Below, piece by piece: positions 9,027 through 17,754 of a DNA stretch of 64,000 bases (positions are counted from its first letter, which is position 1; every line of letters begins with the position of its first letter). The DNA is taken from NCBI RefSeq assembly GCF_902859805.1, contig NZ_CADIKC010000007.1:124001-188000 (forward strand), in the 5' to 3' direction. This stretch comes from Paraburkholderia sediminicola. GTDB taxonomy: Bacteria; Pseudomonadota; Gammaproteobacteria; Burkholderiales; Burkholderiaceae. The notes under the pieces were generated by a model. The model was not told where the DNA came from. It saw only the letters and a list, made by a program, of their open reading frames with translations, and ran no database searches. Position numbers and translations under genes: made by a program.

Positions 9027-9758
9027 TTACTTCATCTGCACCGAGCCCGACACATTGACCGTGACAGTCGACGTGCCGCCTTCAATCGGCACCGGCGCGG
9101 ATGCCTTCGCATCGGCGCCCATTGCGCGTGCGCTCATCATCATCATGGGACGCGGCATGACGCCGTTGTGCCCAACGTTGACCTCGCGAATCGAATAGCC
9201 GCTGTAGCCGAATGCCTGCGCCGACGAAGCGGCTTGCTCACGGAACGACTTGATGGCTTCACCGGTGAGCTTCTGCTCCGCTGCACGCTGCGCTTCCGGC
9301 GACAACGAAAACTGCACGTTGCCGACCTGCATGATCGATGCCATCTGGCCCGCGAGTTTCGATGCCGCGGCGAAGTCGTGCGATTCAAGCACAATTTCAG
9401 TACGGCCGCGCCATGCGGAAATGCGGCCGTCACGATCGGTGGACGGATAGATCGAGAAGGAGCCAGTGCGAGCCGTTACGCCGTTCACGCCCTTGGCTTT
9501 TTGCAGCGCCGAATCGGCGCGCTGATTCAGCGTGGAGGTGAGCACAGACGGATCACTCGCTTCCTGCTCATAAAACAGTGTGATATCGACGACGTCTTGC
9601 GGCACTTCCGAGCTTGCCTGCGCATTCAGCGATAGCACGCCCGCGGGCTGATATTGCGTCACGCCCTGCGCGCGGGCCATAGCCGGCGTCAGCGCGAGCG
9701 CGGCAGGCGCGGCGCATACGAGAGCGAGCGCGAGTGCACGTGCGGTGTTTTTCGTCAT
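9027..9758 (-). CDS. SIMPL-domain (DUF541) periplasmic protein
   Basis: 243 residues from the ATG at 9758, which has AAGGAG 8 bases upstream; the frame is open further upstream to 9818. A signal peptide (MTKNTARALALALVCAAPAALA, cleavage near ARA-Q) precedes a SIMPL/DUF541 domain. Typical features are the start of the mature chain (GVLSLNAQASSEVPQD), a central segment on pairing/differences of indexed terms and the C-terminal PVPIEGGTSTVTVNVSGSVQ. Family members such as E. coli YggE are periplasmic and linked to oxidative stress; the molecular role is not established. Monocistronic. Confidence 0.85.
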   Translation of the reverse strand: MTKNTARALALALVCAAPAALALTPAMARAQGVTQYQPAGVLSLNAQASSEVPQDVVDITLFYEQEASDPSVLTSTLNQRADSALQKAKGVNGVTARTGSFSIYPSTDRDGRISAWRGRTEIVLESHDFAAASKLAGQMASIMQVGNVQFSLSPEAQRAAEQKLTGEAIKSFREQAASSAQAFGYSGYSIREVNVGHNGVMPRPMMMMSARAMGADAKASAPVPIEGGTSTVTVNVSGSVQMK

Positions 9759-9954
9759 TCTTGGACTCCTTGCTTGAACAGGTTGTGCACGATTGGAGCG
9801 AACGCCATGCAGTGGCACAACGTTTGCGAGTCCGTTAGGCGCTTGTAACCTGAGCTTGGTTCCCTAATTTGACGTTTGCTGAACGTTTGTGTTCATCGGC
9901 GCACAGACTTGCGCGTGACACAAGCGGCAACAGGTCACATGCGCGTATGCAACT

Positions 9955-10413
9955 TTAAACAAGACGTTTGGTGATGAAGCGCCATTCAGCTTCGGTCACT
10001 GGTGTGATCGACAGGCGGTTGCCTTTGACGAGCACGCGCATGTCCTGCAATTCCTCATGCTCGCGCAGCGCCGCAAGCGGAATCAAGGGGATCTTCTTCT
10101 TGAACACCACATCGACGAGCAGCCAGCGCGGCGTTTCCTGCGACGACTTCGGGTCGTAGTAGGGGCTCTTCTTATCGAATTGAGTGGGGTCCGGATATGC
10201 GGTGGACGATACCTCCGCGAGCCCTGCAATGCCTGGCTCCGGGCAACTCGAGTGATAGAACAGCACGCCGTCGCCGACCTGCATCATGTCGCGCATGAAG
10301 TTGCGCGCCTGATAGTTGCGCACGCCGGTCCACGGCAGCGTATGGTGCGGTGCCTGGGCGAGATGGTCGATGCTTGCTTCGTCCGGTTCGGACTTCATTA
10401 GCCAGTAGCGCAT
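9955..10413 (-). CDS. EVE-domain protein
   Basis: 152 residues forming a single EVE domain (PUA-like fold): MRYWLMKSEPDEASIDHL, GVRNYQARNFMRDM, VLFYHSSCPEPGIAGLAEV and a C-terminal LSITPVTEAEWRFI. EVE domains read modified bases or RNA in other systems, often beside restriction or RNA-processing genes; here the neighbours are ordinary core genes, so a housekeeping role is more likely. It lies downstream of the 6S RNA gene on the same strand. A terminator separates them. Confidence 0.88.
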   Translation of the reverse strand: MRYWLMKSEPDEASIDHLAQAPHHTLPWTGVRNYQARNFMRDMMQVGDGVLFYHSSCPEPGIAGLAEVSSTAYPDPTQFDKKSPYYDPKSSQETPRWLLVDVVFKKKIPLIPLAALREHEELQDMRVLVKGNRLSITPVTEAEWRFITKRLV

Positions 10414-10470
10414 GAATCGAATTGAACGTTAAAGGTTTGAAGATACAGCAAGAAAAATCGAGGCCCAAAG

Positions 10471-10504
10471 AAAAACGGCACCGAACCGAAGTCCGATGCC
10501 GTTT
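10471..10504 (-). terminator. Terminator following the 6S RNA gene
   Basis: On the minus strand a 10-bp stem (GGCATCGGAC/GTTCGGTGCC, with G-U pairs) closes over a TTCG tetraloop and is followed by TTTTT. It starts right where the 6S RNA closing stem ends. Confidence 0.85.
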
Positions 10505-10694
10505 GAATAGGGTCCCCGCCTTAGCCGCTAGGCCGGCATCCTGAACCGGGGGTTCAGAATTGGTCGCAGTTAGCAGCACTTCGGGTACATCAGACAGAGT
10601 GACGCGCACACCCGTGCTACAAATTTCCACAACCGTGCACATGGCATTGGTTCAAGGAATATATGACCTTGGCGAACCAGGCAGGGAAGTCAAA
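10503..10694 (-). ncRNA. ssrS: 6S RNA
   Basis: About 190 nt directly downstream of zapA, the conserved position of ssrS. On the minus strand the 3' half contains CTGCGACCAATTCTGAACC followed by the hairpin TGAACCCCCGGTTCA, closely resembling the 3' half of E. coli 6S RNA (CTGCGAC ... TTGAACCAAGGGTTCAA). The ends pair: TTTGA (10694-10690) with TCAAA, and CCCTGCCT near 10686-10679 with AAGGCGGGG. The product would bind sigma-70 RNA polymerase and dampen transcription in stationary phase. The exact ends are inferred from pairing. Confidence 0.85.
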
Positions 10695-10784
10695 CCGATT
10701 GAATTCAAAACGTTTGCATGAATCTTTGCTCATGCACCTCGTTTGAATCCGCAGCCGATCTCAGGACCGGCTACAAGATACTTT

Positions 10785-11096
10785 CTACATGCTGTACTGC
10801 TGAATCACAGTACCCAGTTGTTCGTTCATTTGGTGCATTGTACGCCGGATTTCTTCAGCGGGAAATGCTTCTCCGTGCCGCACGCTGCTTTGCAGCTTAA
10901 GCAGTTCTGATGCCAGCGACAGCGCAGCCATGACGGCAATGCGATCCGTGCCACGCACGTTGCTGCTATTGCGGATCTTCGACATCTCTGCGTCAACGCG
11001 TGCAACCGCTTCAAGCAGCGCGCCTTCAGTTTCCGGCGAGCAGGCGAGACGATAGGGCACGCCGAGAATCGATACTTCGATCTGCTTGGTGGTCAT
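10785..11096 (-). CDS. zapA: Cell division protein ZapA
   Basis: 103 residues. The N-terminal MTTKQIEVSILGVPYRLACS and the helix GTDRIAVMAALSLASELLKL followed by a C-terminal coiled coil are characteristic of ZapA, which cross-links FtsZ filaments at the Z-ring. The start overlaps the stop of the upstream coiled-coil gene by 4 bp (ATGA, 11093-11096), implying translational coupling. 6S RNA follows. Confidence 0.92.
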   Translation of the reverse strand: MTTKQIEVSILGVPYRLACSPETEGALLEAVARVDAEMSKIRNSSNVRGTDRIAVMAALSLASELLKLQSSVRHGEAFPAEEIRRTMHQMNEQLGTVIQQYSM

Positions 11097-11449
11097 GCAT
11101 TTTCTCCATGGCGGGTGACGTCGCTCTCCGCTTCTTCCTCATGCGGCGCGGCCTCGAGCAGATCGAGCTGATTATCAGGCTCGCTGTGCGCGCGGGCCCG
11201 CGGCAATTTTTCGAGGATCGCATTGAGGCGCACCTGTGCGTCGTCGATCTTTGCCGACAGCGCGTCGCGTTCCGCTTGCAGCGCATCGCGCTCCTCGCGC
11301 ATCAGCGCGAGTTCCGTGCGCGTGGCTTCGGCTTCCGCACGCGTTTGGGCGAGCTGATCTTCGAGCGCGAGCCGCGCTTCATTGTGGCGTTGGCTGATCG
11401 TGATCAGCTTGCCGATATTCTGTGAAAGTGTTTCGAGTTCGGTGAGCAT
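11093..11449 (-). CDS. Small coiled-coil protein, ZapB-like
   Basis: 118 residues, almost all predicted helical: MLTELETLSQNIGKLITISQ and then long heptad-rich stretches to about residue 85, ending in an acidic tail. It is coupled to zapA by a 4-bp overlap. By size, coiled-coil character and position it resembles the small ZapB/DUF904 proteins that sit upstream of zapA in many beta- and gammaproteobacteria and act at the Z-ring. The functional equivalence is inferred, not shown. Confidence 0.7.
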   Translation of the reverse strand: MLTELETLSQNIGKLITISQRHNEARLALEDQLAQTRAEAEATRTELALMREERDALQAERDALSAKIDDAQVRLNAILEKLPRARAHSEPDNQLDLLEAAPHEEEAESDVTRHGENA

Positions 11450-11634
11450 CTGCTGCGTCCTCTAAAGACATCGCATTTTAGCGCGGAATGTCGCAGGTTC
11501 CGACAATTGTCTCGTTTCGAGACGTAACAACATCGCTTTGTGCCGGCTTTTATCGACCATATGATGAAAAACAACTCATGCATCGGACAATAACCTGCAC
11601 TTAACAGAACAGTTTGCGCACGGATTAACCATTC

Positions 11635-11663
11635 TTGACGGACCCGAAGGCCGCTCCTAAACT
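11635..11663 (+). promoter_or_regulatory. Sigma-70-like promoter of the cobalamin operon
   Basis: TTGACG (11635-11640) and TAAACT (11658-11663) are separated by exactly 17 bp. This places the start of transcription near 11670, immediately before the riboswitch. Confidence 0.65.
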
Positions 11664-11674
11664 GGCCGCACTTT

Positions 11675-11900
11675 GGTGCCCGCGCGCGCTTTTCCACAGT
11701 GCGCGCAGTTAAACGGGAAGCAGGGCGCGCGCTTCGCCTGAACGCGCCAACCTGCGCTGCCCCCGCAACGGTAAGCGACCGCATTCGTCATGCAGGTCGA
11801 TCCTGATCGCGTGTTTGAAGCTGAACACGCGAGTGTGCCACTGCGCGTCACGCGTGGGAAGGCGGGATCGATGTGTCGCCAGCCCGGATACCGGCCAGAG
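11675..11900 (+). promoter_or_regulatory. Cobalamin (AdoCbl) riboswitch
   Basis: This leader contains the conserved core of the B12 riboswitch: GGTGCCCG near 11676, AAACGGGAA near 11712, CTGCCCCCGCAACGGTAA (11757-11774) and the B12 box AGCCCGGATACCGGCC (11881-11896). It begins a few bases after the predicted start site and ends about 105 nt before btuB. Bound adenosylcobalamin would reduce btuB and downstream uptake/assembly gene expression. A 7-bp hairpin (GGCCCGC/GCGGGCC, 11956-11975) lies between the box and the btuB start. It has no U-tract after it, which suggests control at translation more than transcription. Confidence 0.93.
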
Positions 11901-12004
11901 GGAGAGGCTCGTTCCCGCGCAAACGTAAAACAACGCGGGCGCCTCGTTACGCATCGGCCCGCGGGGAAGCGGGCCGCGCACGCTATCCACAGGAATGTCA
12001 TCCC

Positions 12005-13912
12005 ATGCTGTCCCCTATCGCTCGCGCGGCGTTGCTCGCCTTTGCGAGCCTGCCGCTCGTCGTGCATGCGCAAGCTGCTTCTTCTTCGTCGCCGTCTTCA
12101 CCTTCATCGCCATCTTCTTCAGCTGATACAGGGGCGAGCGGTTTGTCAGCCGCGGTGTTGTCGCCCGTTGTCGTGACCGCGGAGCGTGGGCCACAACCGC
12201 TCGCCGATGCGATCCCGCAGACTACGCTGTTCGATCAGCAGGACATCGCCGATACAACCGCGACCGATTTGCCCGGTCTGTTGCAACTCGCGCCCGGCGC
12301 GCAAATTTCGCGCACCGGTGGCCCCGGTTCCACGACGAGCCTGTTTCTGCGCGGCGCGTCGTCGACACAATCGCTTTTGCTGATCGACGGCGTGCGGGTC
12401 GACTCCGTGAGCCTGGGCGCGCCGCAACTCGCGCAGATTCCGCTCGACCAGATCGATCACGTCGAAGTGGTAAATGGCAACGTGTCCGCGCTTTACGGCT
12501 CTGGCGCAATTGGCGGCGTGGTGCAAGTGTTCACCAAAGACGGCGGCGACCATCCGCCGCGTTTCAATTTTTCGGTAGGCTACGGCAGCTATCACACGCA
12601 GACGCAGCAGGTCGGCGTGAACGGTGCGCTGGATAAAGACGGCAACACCACCTTCAGCATTTCGCTCGCGCGTTCGAAAGACGACGGTTTCTCCTCGCTC
12701 AATCCGTCACAGGCGCCCAACGCGAATCCGAACGCGAACGGCTATCTGAACGAAAGCATCTCGGCTTCGTTGCGTCACAAGTTCAGCGACAAGTGGGACG
12801 CGGGCGTCACCTACTTCCAGTCGAACGGCAATAACAGCTACGACAACGCGTATGGCGTGCCGACCGATCTGAACAACCTCTACAGCAAAGTGCGTCAGAT
12901 GTCGGTGTTTGCGAACGGCAAACTGACCGACTGGTGGACCACACACTTCATCGTTTCCGAAGGAGACGACCGCAGTGTGTCGAATACCAACGGCCTCTAC
13001 AACGGTCGCTTCGATACGGACAATCGCCAGTACACGTGGCAGAACGATTTCGCGCTCGCCGCGCAGCAGAAGCTGCAGGTCGGCTACGAGCATCTCGATC
13101 AGAGCCTCGACTCGGATACGTTCGCCGCACCCGACCGGCATGTGGATTCGGGCTTTGTCGGCTACACGGGGCGCTTTGGGCGCAATCAGATTCAGGCCAA
13201 CGTGCGGCGCGATCAGTATTCCGATTTCGGCGGGGCGAACAGTTACTATCTCGGCTACGGTTTCGTCATCACCGAGCATTGGAAGGCGACTGCAAGCTAT
13301 TCGGATTCGTTCCGCGCGCCGAGCTTCGACGATCTGTACTATCCGATCAGCGGCAATCCGTCGATCCAGCCGGAGCGCAGCCATTCAATCGAAGCAGCGT
13401 TGCAGTACGCGTCGAACGCGCTTGGTGTGATGCGGCTGAGCGCATTCCAGACGCGTTATTCGAATCTGATCGACTACGAACAGGTCACGCCCGGCATCTA
13501 TCTGGCCGAGAACGTCGGCCATGCGAAGGTGCAGGGGCTTGAGGGATCGTGGAGCGGGCATGTGGGCAAGACGGATGTGCGCGCGTCGGTAACGCTGCAA
13601 AATCCCGTCGACCTCGATAGCGATACCGATCTCGTGCGGCGTGCAAGGCGCTTCGCGTCGCTGGCGGTAAATCGCAGCATTGCCGGGTGGCGTGTCGGCG
13701 GCGAGTGGATCGTCAGCGGCGCCCGTGAAGATAGCAGCGGCACGCTGGGCGGCTATGGCGTGGTGAATCTGTCGGCGCGCTACAACATCACGAAGGCGTG
13801 GTACGTCGCCGCGCAGATCCAGAACCTGTTGAACAAGGACTATGAAACGGCCTACTCGTATAACTCGCCGCGGCGCGGTGCGTATGTCACGGTCGGTTGG
13901 CAGCAGCAGTGA
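12005..13912 (+). CDS. btuB: TonB-dependent vitamin B12 receptor
   Basis: 635-residue outer-membrane receptor. A signal peptide (MLSPIARAALLAFASLPLVVHAQA) and Ser/Pro-rich stretch are followed by a probable TonB box (LSPVVVTAE), a plug domain (residues of about 65-170, with RGASSTQSLLLIDGVRVDSV) and a beta-barrel that ends in an aromatic-rich strand. The frame is open from 11873, but the ATG at 12005 yields the signal peptide. It lies behind a cobalamin riboswitch and upstream of a B12-type ABC permease, which supports BtuB over other TonB receptors. Confidence 0.93.
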   Translation: MLSPIARAALLAFASLPLVVHAQAASSSSPSSPSSPSSSADTGASGLSAAVLSPVVVTAERGPQPLADAIPQTTLFDQQDIADTTATDLPGLLQLAPGAQISRTGGPGSTTSLFLRGASSTQSLLLIDGVRVDSVSLGAPQLAQIPLDQIDHVEVVNGNVSALYGSGAIGGVVQVFTKDGGDHPPRFNFSVGYGSYHTQTQQVGVNGALDKDGNTTFSISLARSKDDGFSSLNPSQAPNANPNANGYLNESISASLRHKFSDKWDAGVTYFQSNGNNSYDNAYGVPTDLNNLYSKVRQMSVFANGKLTDWWTTHFIVSEGDDRSVSNTNGLYNGRFDTDNRQYTWQNDFALAAQQKLQVGYEHLDQSLDSDTFAAPDRHVDSGFVGYTGRFGRNQIQANVRRDQYSDFGGANSYYLGYGFVITEHWKATASYSDSFRAPSFDDLYYPISGNPSIQPERSHSIEAALQYASNALGVMRLSAFQTRYSNLIDYEQVTPGIYLAENVGHAKVQGLEGSWSGHVGKTDVRASVTLQNPVDLDSDTDLVRRARRFASLAVNRSIAGWRVGGEWIVSGAREDSSGTLGGYGVVNLSARYNITKAWYVAAQIQNLLNKDYETAYSYNSPRRGAYVTVGWQQQ

Positions 13913-13939
13913 CGAACGTACTTGCATGAGAACGCGCCG

Positions 13940-14995
13940 ATGATCCGTAGCTCGAGCCCGATGCCCACGACCCCGTTGCGCGTGATGAGCGCGAAGCGCG
14001 CGGCCGCGATCTGGCTCGTGCTCGCGGTAATCGCGCTAGTTGTGCTGATGGCGTCGCTCGCGCTCGGCAGCGTGTCGCTTGCACCGGCGCGCGTGTTGGC
14101 GGCATTGCTGCCGTCGCATGCGTCGCATGTCGAGTCCGGCGATCTTGCCGGCGAGATCGTGCGCACGCTGCGTTTGCCACGCGCGCTGGCCGGCTTCACG
14201 TGCGGCGCGTTACTTGCGCTGGCCGGTGCGCTGCTGCAAGTGCTGTTGCGCAACCCATTGGCCGAACCCTACGTATTGGGCGTATCGGGTGGCGCGGCGA
14301 CGTTCGCGCTGGTGGCGATGATCGCTGGTTGTGCGTGGTGGATTGTCGACGCCAGCGCATTCGCCGGCGCCTTCGTGTCTATCCTGCTGGTGCTCGGCCT
14401 CGCCCGCCGTGAGTTGTGGCGGGGCGAGCCGCAGGATACGTCGCCGCGTTTGCTGCTGACCGGTGCGGTGATCGCGGCCGGTTGGGGCGCTTTGATCACC
14501 TTGCTGCTCAACCTTGCGCCGGACAATCGGCTGCGCGGCATGCTGTTCTGGCTGACCGGCGATCTGAACGGCGGCGCGATGCCGTGGACGGCGCTCGCCG
14601 CGCTCGTCGTCGTGCTGGTGGCAATCGTGCCGGTTGCACCGCGTCTGAATGTGCTGCTGCGGGGCGACGCCGCCGCGCAGGCGCTGGGCGTCGCCGTGAT
14701 GCCGCTGCGCTTGCGTGTGTATCTGGTGGCGTCGCTGGCGGCCGCTGCCGCGGTGACCACGGCCGGTACGATTGGCTTTGTCGGGCTCGTCGTGCCGCAT
14801 ATGCTGCGGCTCGCGTTCGGCAACGATCAGCGCATGCTGCTGCCCGCAGCGGCGCTCGGTGGAGGTGTCGCGGTGATGGGCGCGGACCTGATTGCGCGTA
14901 CGGTGATTGCACCGGCGCAATTGCCGGTCGGCGTGATCACGTCGATCGTCGGCGTGCCCGTGTTCCTGTGGATGCTATTGCGCAGACGCCGATGA
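13940..14995 (+). CDS. btuC: Cobalamin ABC transporter permease (FecCD family)
   Basis: 351 residues from the ATG at 13940 (an in-frame TTG at 13922 is the alternative). A polytopic FecCD/BtuC-type permease with about ten hydrophobic segments and the motifs LRLPRALAGFTCGALLALAG and LAEPYVLGVSGGA typical of the family. With the next gene's ATPase and BtuF it would import corrinoids from the periplasm. The stop overlaps the next start (ATGATGA at 14992), implying translational coupling. Confidence 0.9.
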   Translation: MIRSSSPMPTTPLRVMSAKRAAAIWLVLAVIALVVLMASLALGSVSLAPARVLAALLPSHASHVESGDLAGEIVRTLRLPRALAGFTCGALLALAGALLQVLLRNPLAEPYVLGVSGGAATFALVAMIAGCAWWIVDASAFAGAFVSILLVLGLARRELWRGEPQDTSPRLLLTGAVIAAGWGALITLLLNLAPDNRLRGMLFWLTGDLNGGAMPWTALAALVVVLVAIVPVAPRLNVLLRGDAAAQALGVAVMPLRLRVYLVASLAAAAAVTTAGTIGFVGLVVPHMLRLAFGNDQRMLLPAAALGGGVAVMGADLIARTVIAPAQLPVGVITSIVGVPVFLWMLLRRRR

Positions 14996-15831
14996 TGAAT
15001 GCACATAACGCTCCGCATTCGGCGCTCAGCGCGCAACGCCTGACCTTGCGCGCGGGCATGCGCACCTTGCTCGACGCATTCACGCATACGTTCTACGCAG
15101 GCGAGATCTGGTGTATCGCGGGCCCCAACGGCGCGGGCAAGACGACCTTGCTATCCACGCTCGCCGGTCTCGCGCAGCCGTCGGCGGGGCATGTCGAACT
15201 CGACGGCGTGCGTCTCGCCGACTGGCGGCCGTTGCCGCTTGCGCAGCGTCGCGCGCTGATGCCGCAAAGCGCTGCGGACGCCTTCAGCGCGAGCGTCCTC
15301 GACATCGTGATGCTGAACCGCTTTCCGCATTTGACCGGCTGGGGTTGGGAGGGCGAGGCCGATCGCGCGGCCGCGCATGCCGCGCTGGACGCTTTGGGCC
15401 TCGCCGCATTTGCTGCACGCGACGTGCTGTCGCTCTCGGGTGGCGAACGTCAACGCGTCGCCCTCGCGGGGGTGTTGTGCCAGGGGGCGCCGTTGTTGCT
15501 GCTCGACGAACCGCTCTCGCATCTGGATCTGCACCATCAGATCGACTGTCTCGAAGCGCTGACCGCCTGGACACGTGAACCTCGGCGTACAGTGATGTTT
15601 TCGTGCCACGATCTGAACCTCGCGCGCCGCTTCGCGACGCACGCGTTGCTGCTTGACGGCAACGGCGGCGCGTATGCTGGACCGGTGCGCGATGTCCTGA
15701 CGCCCACGCTGACAAGCCGTGCGTTCGGCTATCCGTTGATTCTGATTCGCGACGGCGAGCATGAGGCGCTGATTCCCGCGCCGCGCTCGCGTCACGAATC
15801 GCCTGCGGCGCATGACACGCCGGCAGGCTAA
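14992..15831 (+). CDS. btuD: Cobalamin ABC transporter ATPase
   Basis: 279-residue ABC ATPase with Walker A GPNGAGKTT, signature LSGGERQRVALA, Walker B LLLLDEPLSHLD and switch His in FSCHDLN. The start (ATG 14992, or the adjacent ATG 14995) overlaps the btuC stop. Sequence and context match BtuD/FhuC-type importers. The C-terminal 30 residues are a variable tail. Confidence 0.92.
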   Translation: MMNAHNAPHSALSAQRLTLRAGMRTLLDAFTHTFYAGEIWCIAGPNGAGKTTLLSTLAGLAQPSAGHVELDGVRLADWRPLPLAQRRALMPQSAADAFSASVLDIVMLNRFPHLTGWGWEGEADRAAAHAALDALGLAAFAARDVLSLSGGERQRVALAGVLCQGAPLLLLDEPLSHLDLHHQIDCLEALTAWTREPRRTVMFSCHDLNLARRFATHALLLDGNGGAYAGPVRDVLTPTLTSRAFGYPLILIRDGEHEALIPAPRSRHESPAAHDTPAG

Positions 15832-15867
15832 GCGCTTTATAAAACACTCTCTTTTTTAGAAACGTCT

Positions 15868-16929
15868 ATGACTTCTTTGCCAGGTTTGCCGGGATTGACC
15901 GAAGTCGAACCGCTCGATCAAACGTTGCGTGCCGAACTGCAACACATCATCGATACCAAGACCAAGCCGCCTGGCAGTCTTGGGCGGCTGGAGACGCTCG
16001 CGCGCCAGATGGGGCTGATCCAGCGTACGACGCGCCCCACGGTCGAACGTCCGACGATGATCGTGTTCGCCGGCGATCACGGTATTGCGCAGGAAGGCGT
16101 GAGTCCGTATCCACAAGCCGTGACCGCGCAAATGGTCGCTAACTTTCTCACCGGCGGTGCGGCGATCAATGCGTTGAGCCGTGTCTCGGGCGTCGAGCTC
16201 GAAGTGGTCAACTCGGGCATTGCGACGCCGCTGCCGTCGACGGAAGGTCTCATCGACATTCCGGTTGCGGCCGGCACGCGCAACTTCGCGCACGAGCCCG
16301 CCATGACGCACGAACAGGCGCTGGCCGCAATGCAGGCAGGTGCAACTCGCGTGCGGCATCACGCGGCGCTCGGCACCAATGTGATCGGCTTCGGCGAAAT
16401 GGGGATTGCGAATACGTCGTCGGCCGCGTGTCTGATGAGCCGCTTGTGCGGCGTGCCGATCGACGAATGCGTCGGCCGCGGAACGGGTCTCGACAACGCG
16501 GGGCTTGCAAAAAAGCGCAACGTACTTGCCTCCGCAGTCGCGCATCACGCGGCGTCCAGCGATCCGCTCAACGTGCTCGCCACGTTCGGCGGCTTCGAAA
16601 TCGCCATGATGGTGGGGGCATACCTTGCTGCAGCGCAAGCGCATATGACGATCCTCGTCGACGGTTTCATCGCGACCTCGGCGTTGCTGGTGGCCGATGC
16701 GTTCGCACCGAACGTCCGCGAGTATTGTGTGTTCGCGCATGCGTCGAATGAGGCGGGGCATCGGCGCATGCTCGATCATTTCGGCGCGCTGCCCTTGCTC
16801 TCGCTCGATATGCGTCTCGGCGAGGGGACCGGCGCGGTACTCGCGGTGCCGTTGCTGCGCGCGGCGGTAGCGTTCGTGAACGAAATGGCCAGCTTCGAAT
16901 CGGCCGGTGTCGCCAATCGCGATGCGTGA
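15868..16929 (+). CDS. cobT: Nicotinate-nucleotide:dimethylbenzimidazole phosphoribosyltransferase
   Basis: 353 residues. CobT activates the lower ligand base to alpha-ribazole phosphate. Recognisable segments are the substrate loop TKPPGSLGRLE near residue 32, VFAGDHGIAQEGVSPYPQ, GEMGIANTSSAA and GRGTGLDN with the C-terminal SLDMRLGEGTGA carrying the catalytic Glu. Length is normal. It lies between btuD (36 bp gap) and cobS (48 bp gap) in the same orientation and presumably shares the riboswitch-controlled transcript. Confidence 0.95.
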   Translation: MTSLPGLPGLTEVEPLDQTLRAELQHIIDTKTKPPGSLGRLETLARQMGLIQRTTRPTVERPTMIVFAGDHGIAQEGVSPYPQAVTAQMVANFLTGGAAINALSRVSGVELEVVNSGIATPLPSTEGLIDIPVAAGTRNFAHEPAMTHEQALAAMQAGATRVRHHAALGTNVIGFGEMGIANTSSAACLMSRLCGVPIDECVGRGTGLDNAGLAKKRNVLASAVAHHAASSDPLNVLATFGGFEIAMMVGAYLAAAQAHMTILVDGFIATSALLVADAFAPNVREYCVFAHASNEAGHRRMLDHFGALPLLSLDMRLGEGTGAVLAVPLLRAAVAFVNEMASFESAGVANRDA

Positions 16930-16977
16930 GCTGTTATACGAAGCGCAGTCATACAGAAGCGTGCGTCCTGCTCACTC

Positions 16978-17754
16978 ATGAATCCGCTCGCTGAACTCCG
17001 CTATTTCTTCACGGCGCTCGGCTATTTCACGCGTGTGCCTGTGCCGCGCTGGGTCGGCTATGAGCCGCACTATCTGAATGCGGCGGCGCGCTATTTTCCG
17101 CTTGTCGGTCTATTGGTCGGCGGATTGAGCGCGCTGGTTTATCTCGCGGCCTTGCGTGTCTTTCCAGCGGGCGTGGCGGTGCTCCTGTCGATGGCGGTGT
17201 CGCTTCTCGTCACCGGCGCCTTTCACGAGGACGGACTCGCCGATTGCGTCGATGCGTTCGGTGGCGCCTATACGCGAGAGGACGTGCTGCGCATCATGCA
17301 TGATTCGCGCATCGGCGCTTTCGGCGCCATCGCGCTCGTGATTGCGCTAGCACTGAAGTGGCAAACGCTCACCGCGTTGCCGCCGATGCGCGCAGCAAGT
17401 CTGATGATTGCAGCGCATGCCGCGAGCCGTGTGTTCGCCATCAGCTATCTGGCCACACTCGACTACGTGCGCGCCGAAGGCAAAGCCAAACCGGTTGCGC
17501 AACGCTTGAGCGGCCCCGCGTTGCTTTGCGCGGCGGTGTTCGGCCTGCCGTTGTTGCTCTGGCCGAACCTGCTGGATTCGCCGAATTGGCGCTTCGCCTG
17601 CGTGACGCTCGCCATACTGGTGGCGCTGCGTTTTGCGTTGGGCCGCTATTTCGTCAGACGCATCGGTGGCTACACCGGTGACTGCCTCGGCTTCGCGCAA
17701 CAGATCTTTGAACTGAGCATCTACCTCGTGGGGCTCGCATGGATATCGTCCTGA
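16978..17754 (+). CDS. cobS: Adenosylcobinamide-GDP ribazoletransferase (cobalamin synthase)
   Basis: 258-residue polytopic membrane enzyme that joins adenosylcobinamide-GDP and alpha-ribazole (phosphate). Motifs include FFTALGYFTRVPVP, the acidic TGAFHEDGLADCVDAFGG (divalent-metal site) and the C-terminal GYTGDCLGFAQQIFE. Its 3' end overlaps cobC by 16 bp, indicating coupled translation. Confidence 0.95.
   Translation: MNPLAELRYFFTALGYFTRVPVPRWVGYEPHYLNAAARYFPLVGLLVGGLSALVYLAALRVFPAGVAVLLSMAVSLLVTGAFHEDGLADCVDAFGGAYTREDVLRIMHDSRIGAFGAIALVIALALKWQTLTALPPMRAASLMIAAHAASRVFAISYLATLDYVRAEGKAKPVAQRLSGPALLCAAVFGLPLLLWPNLLDSPNWRFACVTLAILVALRFALGRYFVRRIGGYTGDCLGFAQQIFELSIYLVGLAWISS

Noticed and set aside
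14416..14991. Upstream extension of the btuD frame inside btuC
   Set aside because: Overlaps the well-supported permease; the ATG at 14992 is coupled to the btuC stop.
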